Assembly: GCF_027213715.1 (NCBI RefSeq)
Contig: NZ_JAPWGM010000004.1
Coordinates: forward strand, 310,001-374,000
Length of the DNA stretch: 64,000 nucleotides
Direction of reading: 5' to 3'
Origin: Pedobacter punctiformis
GTDB lineage: Bacteria; Bacteroidota; Bacteroidia; Sphingobacteriales; Sphingobacteriaceae
The position numbers were made by a program, and so were the translations under genes. Positions 52,225 through 62,233 of the stretch are shown in pieces. Position 1 is the first letter of the stretch; every line of letters starts with the position of its first letter. Below the pieces are notes generated by a model. It was not told where the DNA came from. It saw only the letters and a list, made by a program, of their open reading frames with translations, and did not search any database.

Positions 52225-53175
52225 TTAACCTGCAGAGCTTAGTTCCCGTTGATGTTCGTTCATGTCCTTAACCTTTTCTTTTGCTTCAGCTTCCCTCAGT
52301 TCCTGTTGCATAATTTTAGCAATTTTGGTGCTGCCATCATGACTCCAGCCCGGGGGGTTAATAACGTATTTTATTTTATCGATAAAAGTCGGTGCTTTTT
52401 TAACATCATCTTTTAAGGCAATAAACTCATGGAAAATAATATTTACAGGTCCTGTATCTTTAGGCTGAGTAGTTAATCCGTATTTAATGGCATCTTCCGG
52501 TAACTCCTCCTGAAAAGTACCAAACCACCTGTCCCATAAAATTAAAACCATACCCATGTTTTTATCCAGATAACGAACATTGCTGGCGTGGTGTACCCGA
52601 TGGTGTGATGGCGTTACAAAAATATACTCAAACCATGGATGTAATTTGCCAACCGTTTGCGTATGTACCAGGTTGCCATAAATTTGAGTAACCAGATAAG
52701 CAAAAAGAATATCCATTGCACTAAAACCCATAAAAGCTAAAGGCAGGTAAAAGAATACGCGGTATAACGGTTCAAAAACAGTAGAACGGAAACCTGTTGT
52801 CAGGTTAAAATGTTCTGATGAATGGTGCGTAACGTGCATGGCCCAAAAAAAGCGTACGTAGTGGCCAACCGTGTGCAAAAACCAGTATAAAAAATCCTGG
52901 GCAAGAATTAAAACAATCCAGTAGGCCCAAACATTCGAAATTTGAAATAACCTGAACTGATAGCAATAATCAAGCAAAAAGAAAGTCGCCGTTTTCATGC
53001 CTAAATTAATCACCACAGCAGCGGTCATTAAGTAAATATTAGTCCAGGTATCTCTTTTAGTGTATAATTTTTTATCGTGTTGATAACTAAAATACATTTC
53101 CACGATGGTAAGTACAATTACGAAACCGAATAGTGCACCAACAGAAATATCTCCACTTGAAAAACTCGCAGTCAT
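52225..53175 (-). CDS. Sterol desaturase / fatty acid hydroxylase family membrane protein
   Basis: The 316-residue inner-membrane protein has several helices and the eight-histidine diiron signature of the superfamily: HTVGHYVRFFWAMHVTHHSSEHFN and THHRVHH-type SHHRVHHASN. These enzymes hydroxylate or desaturate lipids using oxygen. The substrate is unknown. It begins one base after aroB stops, so it is co-transcribed with aroB even though a link to aromatic synthesis is not obvious. Confidence 0.9.
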   Translation of the reverse strand: MTASFSSGDISVGALFGFVIVLTIVEMYFSYQHDKKLYTKRDTWTNIYLMTAAVVINLGMKTATFFLLDYCYQFRLFQISNVWAYWIVLILAQDFLYWFLHTVGHYVRFFWAMHVTHHSSEHFNLTTGFRSTVFEPLYRVFFYLPLAFMGFSAMDILFAYLVTQIYGNLVHTQTVGKLHPWFEYIFVTPSHHRVHHASNVRYLDKNMGMVLILWDRWFGTFQEELPEDAIKYGLTTQPKDTGPVNIIFHEFIALKDDVKKAPTFIDKIKYVINPPGWSHDGSTKIAKIMQQELREAEAKEKVKDMNEHQRELSSAG

Positions 53176-53176
53176 T

Positions 53177-54235
53177 TTATAAGCTGTTGTAGTAATCTAA
53201 ACTGCCTAAAATATCGGCGGTACTTACACGGCAGTTGAAAGTGCATTTACCAATGTTTTCTAATAAGGAGAACAAAATATTGCCATCCTCATTTTTCTTA
53301 TCGCTTTGCATTAACTCCAGTAAAGCATCAAAACTTTCTTCTTTGATATTGTATTTAGGGTATAATGAAATTATATATTGACTAATGTCTGCCAGTTCAG
53401 CATCGCTAAGGTTGCTGTTTTTAACAGATAAATAAGCTTCAGTTACAAAACCAATGGCAATTGCTTCGCCATGGGTTAATGGACTTTCATCATTTGCCAG
53501 CGAATAACTTTCTACAGCATGACCAATGGTATGGCCATAGTTTAAAATTTTACGCAGGTTTTTTTCATGTGGATCAATGGTAACCACTTCGTTTTTAATT
53601 TCTACAGAACGGTAAATATCTTCTGCTGAAGGCGTTAAATGATTGCTTTTTTGTAATTTTTCGTAATAAGCTTTGTCAGCAATCAAGCCATGTTTAATCA
53701 TTTCAGCAAAACCCGAAAGCAGCTGCCTGTCTGATAATGTTTTTAAAAATGCAGTTTCAATGTAAACAGATTGAGGCAGGGTAAAAGTACCCACCATGTT
53801 TTTTACGCTGTCTATATCAATTCCGGTTTTACCACCAACAGAAGCATCAACTTGCGAAAGCAGGGTAGTAGGAACATTAATAAAATCGATGCCCCGTTTA
53901 TAAGTTGAAGCGATAAAGCCACCCATATCCGTTATCACGCCACCACCAAGGTTAATCATTAAACTTTTACGGTCTGCCTCAAAATCCAGTAAGGTTTTCC
54001 AGATCCCGATGCAAAAATCGATATTTTTATTTTCTTCCCCGGCGGAAGTTTCAATCAGATCAAAACTGTTGTAATCATCCAGTAAAGCCTGAAAAACAGG
54101 TAAACACTGTTCACTGGTATGTTCATCGGCAAGTACAAAAACTTTGCTGTACTTATTTTCGTCCAGTAAAGTTTTTAAAGTAGCTAAACCACTTTCAAAA
54201 TATAGACTATGTCCTGCGCTGGTTAGTGGTTCCAT
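53177..54235 (-). CDS. aroB: 3-dehydroquinate synthase
   Basis: The 352-residue NAD- and metal-dependent enzyme makes 3-dehydroquinate, the second shikimate-pathway step. Motifs: SLMINLGGGVITDMGGFIASTYKRGIDFINVPTTLLSQVDASVGGKTGID, KNMVGTFTLPQSVYI, GFAEMIKHGLI, EKNLRKILNYGHTIGHAVES and LTHGEAIAIGF with metal-binding Glu and His residues. Its ATG overlaps the stop of the S4 gene (TAATG), so translation is coupled. Confidence 0.97.
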   Translation of the reverse strand: MEPLTSAGHSLYFESGLATLKTLLDENKYSKVFVLADEHTSEQCLPVFQALLDDYNSFDLIETSAGEENKNIDFCIGIWKTLLDFEADRKSLMINLGGGVITDMGGFIASTYKRGIDFINVPTTLLSQVDASVGGKTGIDIDSVKNMVGTFTLPQSVYIETAFLKTLSDRQLLSGFAEMIKHGLIADKAYYEKLQKSNHLTPSAEDIYRSVEIKNEVVTIDPHEKNLRKILNYGHTIGHAVESYSLANDESPLTHGEAIAIGFVTEAYLSVKNSNLSDAELADISQYIISLYPKYNIKEESFDALLELMQSDKKNEDGNILFSLLENIGKCTFNCRVSTADILGSLDYYNSL

Positions 54236-54441
54236 TAAATTATTTCAATTTTATGTTCGGCAAATTCAACTATATCTCCTTTTTTTACTTTTAAACGCTT
54301 GCGATAATCTACAACACCATTGTATTTAACCAGGCCGTCTATCACAACCATTTGCGCATCGCCACCACTGCTTACCAAACCGGTAGCTTTTAAGAGCTGA
54401 ATTAAGGGAATAAATTCGCCTTCTAATTTAAATTGTATCAT
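54235..54441 (-). CDS. Small S4-domain RNA-binding protein
   Basis: The start is set at the ATG ending 54441 (MIQFKLEGEF), because the 54450 start would be TTG. The 68-residue protein is a single S4 domain (IPLIQLLKATGLVSSGGDAQMVVIDGLVKYNGVVDYRKRLKVKKGDIVEF) of the YbcJ type, which binds structured RNA. It is the first gene of the S4-aroB-desaturase transcript. Its divergent neighbour is proline dehydrogenase, 93 bases away. Confidence 0.88.
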   Translation of the reverse strand: MIQFKLEGEFIPLIQLLKATGLVSSGGDAQMVVIDGLVKYNGVVDYRKRLKVKKGDIVEFAEHKIEII

Positions 54442-54534
54442 TTTGTGCAAAAATACAATTATTTACAGGTTTTTGGTTTTAACAAGCCAATGCTTTTTAT
54501 AATTTTGCATCCGTTTGACTAAAAGAACCCTAAA

Positions 54535-55719
54535 ATGGAGATATCCCCCAATAAACAACCAAATTTTGATAATACTGAAGTCGCTTTCAGACAAAAGTCT
54601 AACGGAGCGCTTAAAAAAGCATATTGGTTATTTAAACTGATCAGCAGTAATTTCTTAACAAAAATAGGCCCGCCGATTACAAATTTTTTCCTCAATATTG
54701 GTTTGCCGATTCAAGGGGCTATTAAATCGACCATTTTCCAGCAATTTTGCGGTGGCGAAACCATTGCCGAATGTGATAAAGCCATTGAGCAGTTGAATAA
54801 AGGTGGTGTAGGCACTATTTTAGATTATTCGGTAGAAGGCGAAGAAGAAGAGCAAGTTTTTGATGAAACTTGTGAAGAGATTATCCGCACCATTTTAAGA
54901 GCAGATGGCGATAAAAGAATCCCGATTACCGTATTTAAAGTGACGGGAATTGGCCGTTTTGCTTTATTACAAAAATTAGATGCCAAAGAAACCTTAACGA
55001 TAGAAGAAACAGCAGAATTTGAAAAGGTAAAAATACGTTGCGAAAGAATTTGCCGTACGGCTTACGAGCGTAAAGTGCCAATTATGGTTGATGCAGAAGA
55101 AACCTGGATTCAGGATACAATTGATGAACTGGCTTTGGATATGATGCGCAAATTTAACCGTGAAGGCATTATTGTTTACAATACTTACCAAATGTACCGC
55201 CACGATAAACTGACAGATATGAAGGCTGACCATTTAATAGCTAAAGCTGCAGGTTTTATTTTAGGAGTAAAAATGGTTCGTGGTGCTTATATGGAAAAAG
55301 AAAGAAAGAGAGCTGCAGAAATGGGCTATCCTTCACCCATTCAACCTGATAAAGCAGCCTCAGATCGTGATTACAATGAATCATTAAGGTATTGTGTAGA
55401 CCATATCGAAGATATTGCAATTGTTGCAGGTACACACAATGAGGAAAGCAGCCGCTTATTAACCTATTTACTGGAAGAAAAACAAGTTGCTCACAACCAT
55501 CCTCATATTTATTTTGCTCAACTTTTAGGAATGAGCGATAATTTGAGCTTTAATTTGGCAGATTCGAACTACAATGTTGCTAAATACGTGCCTTATGGGC
55601 CAATTAAAGCCGTAATGCCTTATTTGTTTAGAAGGGCACAGGAAAATACATCTGTTGCCGGACAAACCGGAAGAGAGCTGGGGTTGATTGAAAGAGAGCT
55701 GAAAAGAAGAAAAATATAA
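54535..55719 (+). CDS. Proline dehydrogenase
   Basis: The 394-residue FAD enzyme oxidises proline to pyrroline-5-carboxylate. Signature regions of the TIM barrel are present: PIMVDAEETWIQDTIDELALDMM, GIIVYNTYQMYRHD, GVKMVRGAYMEKERKRA, IAIVAGTHNEESSRLL and the C-terminal YVPYGPIKAVMPYLFRRAQENTSVAGQTGRELGLIERELKRR, where paired Arg residues bind proline. It is a stand-alone enzyme without the PutA aldehyde dehydrogenase part. A terminator follows 24 bases downstream. Confidence 0.93.
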   Translation: MEISPNKQPNFDNTEVAFRQKSNGALKKAYWLFKLISSNFLTKIGPPITNFFLNIGLPIQGAIKSTIFQQFCGGETIAECDKAIEQLNKGGVGTILDYSVEGEEEEQVFDETCEEIIRTILRADGDKRIPITVFKVTGIGRFALLQKLDAKETLTIEETAEFEKVKIRCERICRTAYERKVPIMVDAEETWIQDTIDELALDMMRKFNREGIIVYNTYQMYRHDKLTDMKADHLIAKAAGFILGVKMVRGAYMEKERKRAAEMGYPSPIQPDKAASDRDYNESLRYCVDHIEDIAIVAGTHNEESSRLLTYLLEEKQVAHNHPHIYFAQLLGMSDNLSFNLADSNYNVAKYVPYGPIKAVMPYLFRRAQENTSVAGQTGRELGLIERELKRRKI

Positions 55720-55742
55720 AACTATTTATCTTAATAAACAGG

Positions 55743-55773
55743 AAAGGAATTACCATTTGGTAGTTCCTTTTTT
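55743..55773 (+). terminator. Intrinsic terminator after proline dehydrogenase
   Basis: Arms 55743-55754 and 55759-55770 pair with one G-T wobble around ATTT and end in TTTTTT. Confidence 0.85.
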
Positions 55774-56299
55774 GTTAGGTACTAATCCCAATGGCTTTGA
55801 ATTTGGTTTATAAAATTCTTGTTATAATAGAGATAGCTATATATAAATTAATAAATTGGAGCTATAGATTAAAACCGGAACCAACAACTATTATTTAAAT
55901 AGACGAGTAACAGACTTGATTTTATTAAAAAAAAGCTCAATAAAAATTAACTAACCAATAATTTTTATCCGGCTGACAGTTCTTTTTTAATATGATCGGT
56001 AATTAAATTGGAAATCATTGATTTTTAACTTAATTATTATATAAATGTTATTATTTATTTTATTTCAGTAGAACCAACTAAACTAAAAAGAATGAATGTA
56101 ATTATTGCCTCAGCTAACACATCATTTAATGCTAATCCTCCCTCAAGTATTTTAAAAATTAAAATTTTACAATATAACCTGCATAGGCTTTTGTTTCGGA
56201 AAATGAACAATTAAATTTTGTTAAACGCTAGTGTTTAATGCATTAGTAACAAAATAATTTCGAGTGTAATTGTGATTTTTTTTAACAAAATCTATTGCC
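55774..56299. other. AT-rich region without a recognised gene
   Basis: About 525 very AT-rich bases before the second AraC gene. A 40-codon frame at 56092-56214 (MNVIIASANTSFNANPP) has no recognisable features and is not called. No repeat or RNA was recognised; the araC promoter presumably lies in its last 100 bases. Confidence 0.5.
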
Positions 56300-57187
56300 A
56301 TGAAAGCTATAAACTTTGTATTACAGTCAGCATCAGACAATTCAATAATTGTTCAGGAAGATTTATTGCCTAAATTTTATAATTATTTACATTACCACAA
56401 AGAATATCAAATCACCCTCATTATAAAAGGTGAGGGAAATGTTATTGTCGGAAATTATAATCAATCATTTAAAGCAGGCGACATTTATTTTATCGGCCCT
56501 AATCAACCCCATATTTTTAATTCAGTTAATGCAGAATCGGATGGCATCCATGCCGTTCACCTGTTCTTTGACCTTGACAAACTAACAAACCTTTTAAATC
56601 TTCCGGAAATGGAAGGCGTAAAAAAAATAATTGAAAGTAGTTTGAAAGGATTGCAAGTGCCTGCAAAACAGCGTTTTTTAATTTCTGAGTATATCTTAAA
56701 TATTAAAAAAAGTGATGGGTTAGACCGGTTGATTAACCTGATCAAAATATTTCAGTATTGCGAAAAAAATATTAAAGATTTTAAATCTCTATCAACGGGG
56801 TTTGTGAAGCATAATATACCTGAAACAGAAAATTTCAGACTAAATGAGGTGCATCAATATACTTTAGAACATTATTGTGAAGATATTTCTTTAGAAAAGG
56901 TAGCCTCAATTGCTTGTATAACTTTGCATGCATTTTGTAAATTCTATAAAAAACATACCCGAAAGACTTATTATACTTTTTTAAACGAAGTTCGGATTAA
57001 CGAAGCCTGTAAAAAGATTATAAATTCTGATTTTGAGCACTTATCAGATATTGCCTACGCAACCGGTTTTAATAGTATAATTACATTTAACAGGGTGTTT
57101 AAGAAAATCACCGCGATGTCTCCCAGAGATTATTTGAGATTATACAGATTTAAACAATCACCTTACCATTTACCAAAAGTAGGTTAG
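56300..57187 (+). CDS. AraC family transcriptional regulator upstream of the second SusCD locus
   Basis: The 295-residue protein has an N-terminal cupin (YHKEYQITLIIKGEGNVIVGNYNQSFKAGDIYFIGPNQPHIF) and a C-terminal pair of helix-turn-helix units (ISLEKVASIACITLHAFCKFYKKHTRKTYYTFLNEVRINEACK and LSDIAYATGFNSIITFNRVFKKITAMSPRDYLRLYR). It is transcribed in the same direction as the SusCD genes, 328 bases upstream, and is likely their regulator. Confidence 0.9.
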   Translation: MKAINFVLQSASDNSIIVQEDLLPKFYNYLHYHKEYQITLIIKGEGNVIVGNYNQSFKAGDIYFIGPNQPHIFNSVNAESDGIHAVHLFFDLDKLTNLLNLPEMEGVKKIIESSLKGLQVPAKQRFLISEYILNIKKSDGLDRLINLIKIFQYCEKNIKDFKSLSTGFVKHNIPETENFRLNEVHQYTLEHYCEDISLEKVASIACITLHAFCKFYKKHTRKTYYTFLNEVRINEACKKIINSDFEHLSDIAYATGFNSIITFNRVFKKITAMSPRDYLRLYRFKQSPYHLPKVG

Positions 57188-57515
57188 TGTAATTTAAAGC
57201 ATAAAATCTTTTTATAAGGATACTTATGCCTTTTTATTCCAAATTTCATTAAAATTTAAATAAACGCCTGTTTTAAATTAAACAGGATGGGGTTTATTGT
57301 GCACTAAGTTTTGAGTTTATGGCTAAAATCTCCATTTAAAGGCGAATTGTAACATTAATTTTAATGTTTTAAACGATAATGGATAATTTTTGATAAGTAA
57401 GCGACAATAATACTCATATTATCATTTTTCCCAAATATAAATTTGTTTACTCGATGAGTTGAAGCGTTAAAAAGCTTCATTATTTATCAATTCAACTTAA
57501 TAAATCAAACAAATT
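57188..57515. other. Leader region of the second susC
   Basis: 328 AT-rich bases. TAAATTTG at 57438-57445 fits the -7 consensus and may be the susC promoter, though no -33 TTTG is properly placed. Downstream, TGAAGC and GCTTCA near 57462-57478 can form a small hairpin in the untranslated leader. Confidence 0.4.
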
Positions 57516-60500
57516 ATGAAAAAAATCTTACTTCTGTTTTTCTTTCTGATTTCTATTTATGCTGTCTCCAATGCGCAGGATAAAAAAATTAGCGGGACGG
57601 TAATTGGAAAGAGTGACAAATTACCTTTACCTGGAGTTTCAGTAAAGGTAGAGGGTACATCCATTGGAATGACAACTGACTCCAAGGGGCAATTTTTACT
57701 TTCAGTTCCAAATGGTGCAGTATTAGTTTTTAGTTCTATAGGCTATGTAACGCAAAAGATTAGTGTCGGAGATAAAACATCCTTCCAAATTGCACTGGAA
57801 GATGAAGCCAATAAGTTAGAGGATGTAGTGATTACTTCATTCGGTATTCAGAGAGATAAAAAAACGATCGGGTATGGAGTAAGTACGGTAACATCAGAAA
57901 AACTAACAAAGGCACCTACGCCTGATGTATCCAACGCATTGGCTGGAAAAGTTGCCGGGGTTCAGGTATCCGGATCTGGTGGTGCCTTTAATAGTTCGAA
58001 CATAACCATTCGTGGATTTTCGTCTATCACAAGAAGTAATCAGCCGTTATATGTGATAGACGGTGTTCCGGTTGATAACAGCGGTGGTGGTAATTCGGTA
58101 AATGCAGGTTCATCAACATCAAGCAGAGGATCTGACATTAACCCGGAAGATATTGAAAGCATGAGTGTTTTAAAAGGCGCTGCAGCGACTGTATTATATG
58201 GTTCGAGAGCGGCATCTGGAGTAATTTTAATTACAACGAAAAAAGGAAAATCAGGTACCAGGGCACAAGTTTCTTTTACGTCGAGCGCTAATATTGGTAC
58301 GATCAACATATTTCCTGAATTTCAAAATGAGTATGCTCAGGGCACCAATGGAATCTATGGAACCGTAGCAGATCCATTTGGTTGGTCGGCCAGGTCTACT
58401 TCCTGGGGCCCACGCATTGCAGGACAACAAGTTACCAATATAATCGGACAAAAAGTGGCTTTACAAGCCTATCCGGATAATGTGAGAGACATTCTGCAAA
58501 ATTCGTTCGGAATGGATAACACCATTAATTTTTCTGGTGCTTCTGATAAATTTAATTATCGTGTTTCTTATGGTAACAGTACAACTGATGCATTGGTACC
58601 TGGAAATAAGCTAGACAGAAATAATTTAACCGTAAACGCGGGAACCAACATTACTGATAAATTTAAAATCAGCACCTCGTTTTCGTATGTAAATAATATA
58701 TCTGATCGTACTCAGGCCGGTAATCAGGGTGCAAACCCTTTGTGGAGAGCAATTTATACCCCAAGATCGTATGACATTCAGGGTTTACCGGTTACAGATT
58801 TAGTAGGGAATCAAATCTGGCATTCAACTTCTGAAGAAAACCCATATTGGTCAATTGATCACATTACCCGTAGCGAAGAGTTAAACCGCTTTTATGGTAA
58901 CATTAACTTAAAATATGATTTTACCAATTGGTTGCAAGCCGATTTAAAAGTTGGCGCTGATGTTTTTAGTATTAGTAATACAGGTTTTGATGATAAAGGG
59001 GTGCGTAGTAATGCCAATACGAGCTCAATAGGCGCAGGAGGTTTAATCCAAACGCGTAATATGAGAAGGAATTTAAATAGTTACCTTACTTTAACCGGTA
59101 ACAAAACTTATGGCGATTTCAATTTATCGATGACAGTTGGTAATGAGATTATTTCTAATTATGCTAACAACCTTTCTACTACCGGTAAATCTATCATTAT
59201 TCCGGGTTTTGTTAACTTAAGTAACTTTACCAATTTTAGCTCTACTGATTCGTATAGTAAAAACCGTTTGATGGGTTTCTTTGGTGATTTATCTGTTCAG
59301 TACAAAACATGGTTAAACGTAAATGTTAAAGCCCGTAATGATTACTCATCAACTTTAATTGCCGAAAACAGATCTATTTTTTATCCAGCTGTTGCGGTAA
59401 GTTTTGTGCCAACTGAAGCCTGGCCGGAATTAAAAAGCAAAGCGTTAAACTCCTTAAAAATCAGGGTAAATGGTGGAGAAGTTGGTAAGGGCGGATCTCC
59501 GTATGAAACAGGAACTTATTATGTAACGGCCAGTTCTGCAGATGGGTTTAGCTCTACAACCGTAAATTTCCCTTTTAACGGATTGGCTGGTTTTACTTAC
59601 GCAAATGGTTCAGGAAATCCACTTCTAATGCCTGAATTTACCAGAGAGTTTGAGTTGGGTACTGATATTGCAATGTTTGATAACCGCTTAAATTTAGATT
59701 TCTCTGTTTATCAACGTGATTCCAGGAATTTGATTTTTGATGTACCAGTTGCCCGATCTTCAGGTTTTACAAGCCGGGTAGCTAATGCAGGTAAATTATC
59801 AACCAAAGGATTAGAATTTTTACTAAGTGGTGTACCTGTTAAAACCGAGAATTTTACCTGGGAGGCTTCATTAAACTTTACCAAATTCAAATCAATAGTT
59901 AAAGAATTGGCACCAGGGGTTGATTTGATTTCTTTAGGCGGTTTTACTTCACCTAATATTCAGGCTGTAGCCGGACAGGAGTATGGCTTAATTTATTCTA
60001 ACCGATATCTTCGCGATGCACAGGGTCGTATGATTATTAAAGCAAACGGTTTACCGCAGGCAACCAGCGATGTTGGCGTGGTGGGTAATCCAAATCCGAA
60101 ATTTACGGCTGGTTTAACCAACTCATTTAAATATAAAGCATTTAGTTTCTCATTCTTGTTAGACTTTAAATACAAAGGTGATGTAATGTCGCGTACCATT
60201 GGCGATTTACGAATTAATGGTGTTGCTGCTGAAACCGCTGAATTTGATCGCTTTAATGCTGATGGTACCGTTTCTAAACCTTATTTATTCGAAGGTGTTT
60301 ATGCAGACGGAACTCCAAATAAAACTTATGTAAGCGCACAAGAATATTGGGGTTTAGCAGGTAAATATGTATCGTGGGAAGGTTATGTACTGGATGCCAC
60401 ATTCTTAAAATTAAGGGAAGCAACGTTTAGTTACGACTTTCCAAAGGAGTTAATTGCAAAAACTAAATTTATAAGCAAATTGCAATTATCAATATATGGG

Positions 60501-60644
60501 CGGAATTTATGGACTTATGCTCCAAATTTTCCACACCTGGATCCTGAGCAAAACTTATTGGGTATTTCAAATGCCAGAGGATTGGAATTTGGTATAACAC
60601 CGGTATCCAAAGTATACGGTGCAACCTTAAGAGCAACCTTTTAA
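57516..60644 (+). CDS. SusC/RagA family TonB-linked outer-membrane receptor
   Basis: The complete 1042-residue receptor has a signal peptide (to SNAQ, residue 20), a carboxypeptidase-regulatory-like domain (KKISGTVIGKSDKLPLPGVSVKVEGTSIGMTTDSKGQFLLSVP), the linker QIALEDEANKLEDVVITSFGIQRDKK with the family's TonB-box-like region, the plug (DVSNALAGKVAGVQVSGSGG, TIRGFSSITRSNQPLYVIDGVPVDN, IESMSVLKGAAATVLYGSRAASGVILITTKKGK) and the 22-strand barrel ending in RATF. Its SusD partner follows after 33 bases. The substrate is unknown; the S10 peptidase downstream suggests peptides. Confidence 0.96.
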   Translation: MKKILLLFFFLISIYAVSNAQDKKISGTVIGKSDKLPLPGVSVKVEGTSIGMTTDSKGQFLLSVPNGAVLVFSSIGYVTQKISVGDKTSFQIALEDEANKLEDVVITSFGIQRDKKTIGYGVSTVTSEKLTKAPTPDVSNALAGKVAGVQVSGSGGAFNSSNITIRGFSSITRSNQPLYVIDGVPVDNSGGGNSVNAGSSTSSRGSDINPEDIESMSVLKGAAATVLYGSRAASGVILITTKKGKSGTRAQVSFTSSANIGTINIFPEFQNEYAQGTNGIYGTVADPFGWSARSTSWGPRIAGQQVTNIIGQKVALQAYPDNVRDILQNSFGMDNTINFSGASDKFNYRVSYGNSTTDALVPGNKLDRNNLTVNAGTNITDKFKISTSFSYVNNISDRTQAGNQGANPLWRAIYTPRSYDIQGLPVTDLVGNQIWHSTSEENPYWSIDHITRSEELNRFYGNINLKYDFTNWLQADLKVGADVFSISNTGFDDKGVRSNANTSSIGAGGLIQTRNMRRNLNSYLTLTGNKTYGDFNLSMTVGNEIISNYANNLSTTGKSIIIPGFVNLSNFTNFSSTDSYSKNRLMGFFGDLSVQYKTWLNVNVKARNDYSSTLIAENRSIFYPAVAVSFVPTEAWPELKSKALNSLKIRVNGGEVGKGGSPYETGTYYVTASSADGFSSTTVNFPFNGLAGFTYANGSGNPLLMPEFTREFELGTDIAMFDNRLNLDFSVYQRDSRNLIFDVPVARSSGFTSRVANAGKLSTKGLEFLLSGVPVKTENFTWEASLNFTKFKSIVKELAPGVDLISLGGFTSPNIQAVAGQEYGLIYSNRYLRDAQGRMIIKANGLPQATSDVGVVGNPNPKFTAGLTNSFKYKAFSFSFLLDFKYKGDVMSRTIGDLRINGVAAETAEFDRFNADGTVSKPYLFEGVYADGTPNKTYVSAQEYWGLAGKYVSWEGYVLDATFLKLREATFSYDFPKELIAKTKFISKLQLSIYGRNLWTYAPNFPHLDPEQNLLGISNARGLEFGITPVSKVYGATLRATF

Positions 60645-60677
60645 TTAACCGATTAAGAAATTTCAAGATATATTATT

Positions 60678-62201
60678 ATGAAAATCAATAAAATAATAGC
60701 GTGTGCAGGGATTGTGATGCTGGTTTCTACGTTTCAATCATGCAAAAAGTTTTATGATGTAAACGAAAGTCCAAATAACATTAAAGTAGCACCTATAGAT
60801 CAGTTATTGCCGTCTATTACAGTTGGTGTAGGTTATACCGGTGCAAGTGATTTATATCGCTACAGCGGATTAATCATGCAACAGTTTACAGGTAATACCA
60901 CCAATTTATCTGAAACATTTAAGTTGTATGAAAGATATAATATCAATAATTCTGATGTTAACAATCAATGGACAAATATCTACTCGGGTGTTTTAGCAGA
61001 TATAGAAAAGTTAATCCCCTTAGCGCAGGATGGAGGAAGCCCGCATTACGCTGGTGTTGCCAAGTTATTAAAAGCTTATATGTTTCAGCTTACGGTAGAT
61101 GCCTGGGGCGATGTTCCATATTCAGAATCCGGAAAGTTTTTAGATAATTTAACGCCTAAATTTGATAAGGCAGAAGATATTTATACAGATTTAATCCGCT
61201 TAATTGATGAAGGTATTGCCGATGTAAATAAAACAACTTCGCTATTAAGCCCAACCAAAAATACAACCATTTATCAGGGCGATGACTGGAATGTTGTAAA
61301 ACAGCAATGGACTAAATTTGGAAATACACTAAAACTGCGTATCTATCTGCATTATACAGCTAAAGACCCTGCATTTGCCAGCTCAAAAATCAATGCTTTA
61401 ATCAACAGCGGTGCCCAGTTTATGGGGGCTAACACCGATAACTTTATGATGAAGTTTTCAACAGAAACGGGTCGTGCAAACCCCAATGTAAGTATTGAAG
61501 GCGGACAGTTCAGAAATGCGTTTTTTCCTAATAAAACGATTGTGGATATGATGAATGGCAAATCAGATCCGAGAAGAGTTTCCTACTTTGTGCCGTTTCC
61601 TTATAATTCATCACCTGCAACTTATAAAGGCGGTAATGCCACTGAGGCGGCAACTGTTGCTTATTCCAGATTAAATACTTTTTTAAAGGGGGCTGCCAAA
61701 ATTAATACAGTTATTGTAAATGCTGATGGCACCATTACCGATAACTCGATCACCTGGAGTGGTGATGGTCCTGCCAGATTATTAACCTTTGCCGAATATA
61801 ACTTTATCCGGGCTGAAGCGGCATTAAATTTAAGTGCTCCGGGCGATGCACAGGCATTTTATCAGGCAGGTATCCGGGCTTCTATGGAAGATGCAGGTGT
61901 TCCTTCGGCCAATATCACAAACTACATTGCTGCAAATGGAACACTAGCCGGAACAAATACCCAGAAACTGGAGCAAATTATTAACGAAAAATACATCGCG
62001 AATTTTGGAGTAGTTATGGAGCCCTGGAGCGATTGGAGAAGAACAGGTTTCCCTAACATTACACCTCTTCCGATTTCAGTAGCGGTTTATGATAAAATCC
62101 CCAGAACTTTAGTGTACCCTCAATTTGAGAAAAGTAGTAATCCTAATGTTCCAGCCAGATCGGACATGCTGGGTAGGGTATTTTGGGATACCCGTCAATA
62201 A
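60678..62201 (+). CDS. SusD-like lipoprotein (SusD_2 type)
   Basis: The 507-residue lipoprotein (lipobox FQSC at residue 22, then KKFYDVNESPNN) is of the second SusD subtype: LLPSITVGVGYTGASDLYRYSGLIMQQFTGN, VAKLLKAYMFQLTVDAWGDVPYSE, NTLKLRIYLHY and the C-terminal ITPLPISVAVYDKIPRTLVYPQFE, with INEKYIANFGVVMEPWSDWRRTGFPNI. It is the substrate-binding lid for the adjacent SusC receptor. Confidence 0.93.
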   Translation: MKINKIIACAGIVMLVSTFQSCKKFYDVNESPNNIKVAPIDQLLPSITVGVGYTGASDLYRYSGLIMQQFTGNTTNLSETFKLYERYNINNSDVNNQWTNIYSGVLADIEKLIPLAQDGGSPHYAGVAKLLKAYMFQLTVDAWGDVPYSESGKFLDNLTPKFDKAEDIYTDLIRLIDEGIADVNKTTSLLSPTKNTTIYQGDDWNVVKQQWTKFGNTLKLRIYLHYTAKDPAFASSKINALINSGAQFMGANTDNFMMKFSTETGRANPNVSIEGGQFRNAFFPNKTIVDMMNGKSDPRRVSYFVPFPYNSSPATYKGGNATEAATVAYSRLNTFLKGAAKINTVIVNADGTITDNSITWSGDGPARLLTFAEYNFIRAEAALNLSAPGDAQAFYQAGIRASMEDAGVPSANITNYIAANGTLAGTNTQKLEQIINEKYIANFGVVMEPWSDWRRTGFPNITPLPISVAVYDKIPRTLVYPQFEKSSNPNVPARSDMLGRVFWDTRQ

Positions 62202-62233
62202 TTTGATTTATAGAAAGTTATAATCGTTATAAA

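Noticed and set aside
54472-54507. Promoter for proline dehydrogenase (TTTG and TAATTTTG)
   Set aside because: The -7 match is acceptable, but the spacing to the upstream TTTG is about 24 bases, longer than the usual 19-21, so it is not called.
56092-56214. 40-codon frame upstream of the second AraC gene
   Set aside because: It has no signal peptide, leader-type amino-acid bias or nearby terminator and sits in very AT-rich sequence.
57438-57445. Firm promoter call for the second susC
   Set aside because: TAAATTTG fits the -7 consensus, but no -33 element is present at the right spacing; mentioned only in the leader-region entry.
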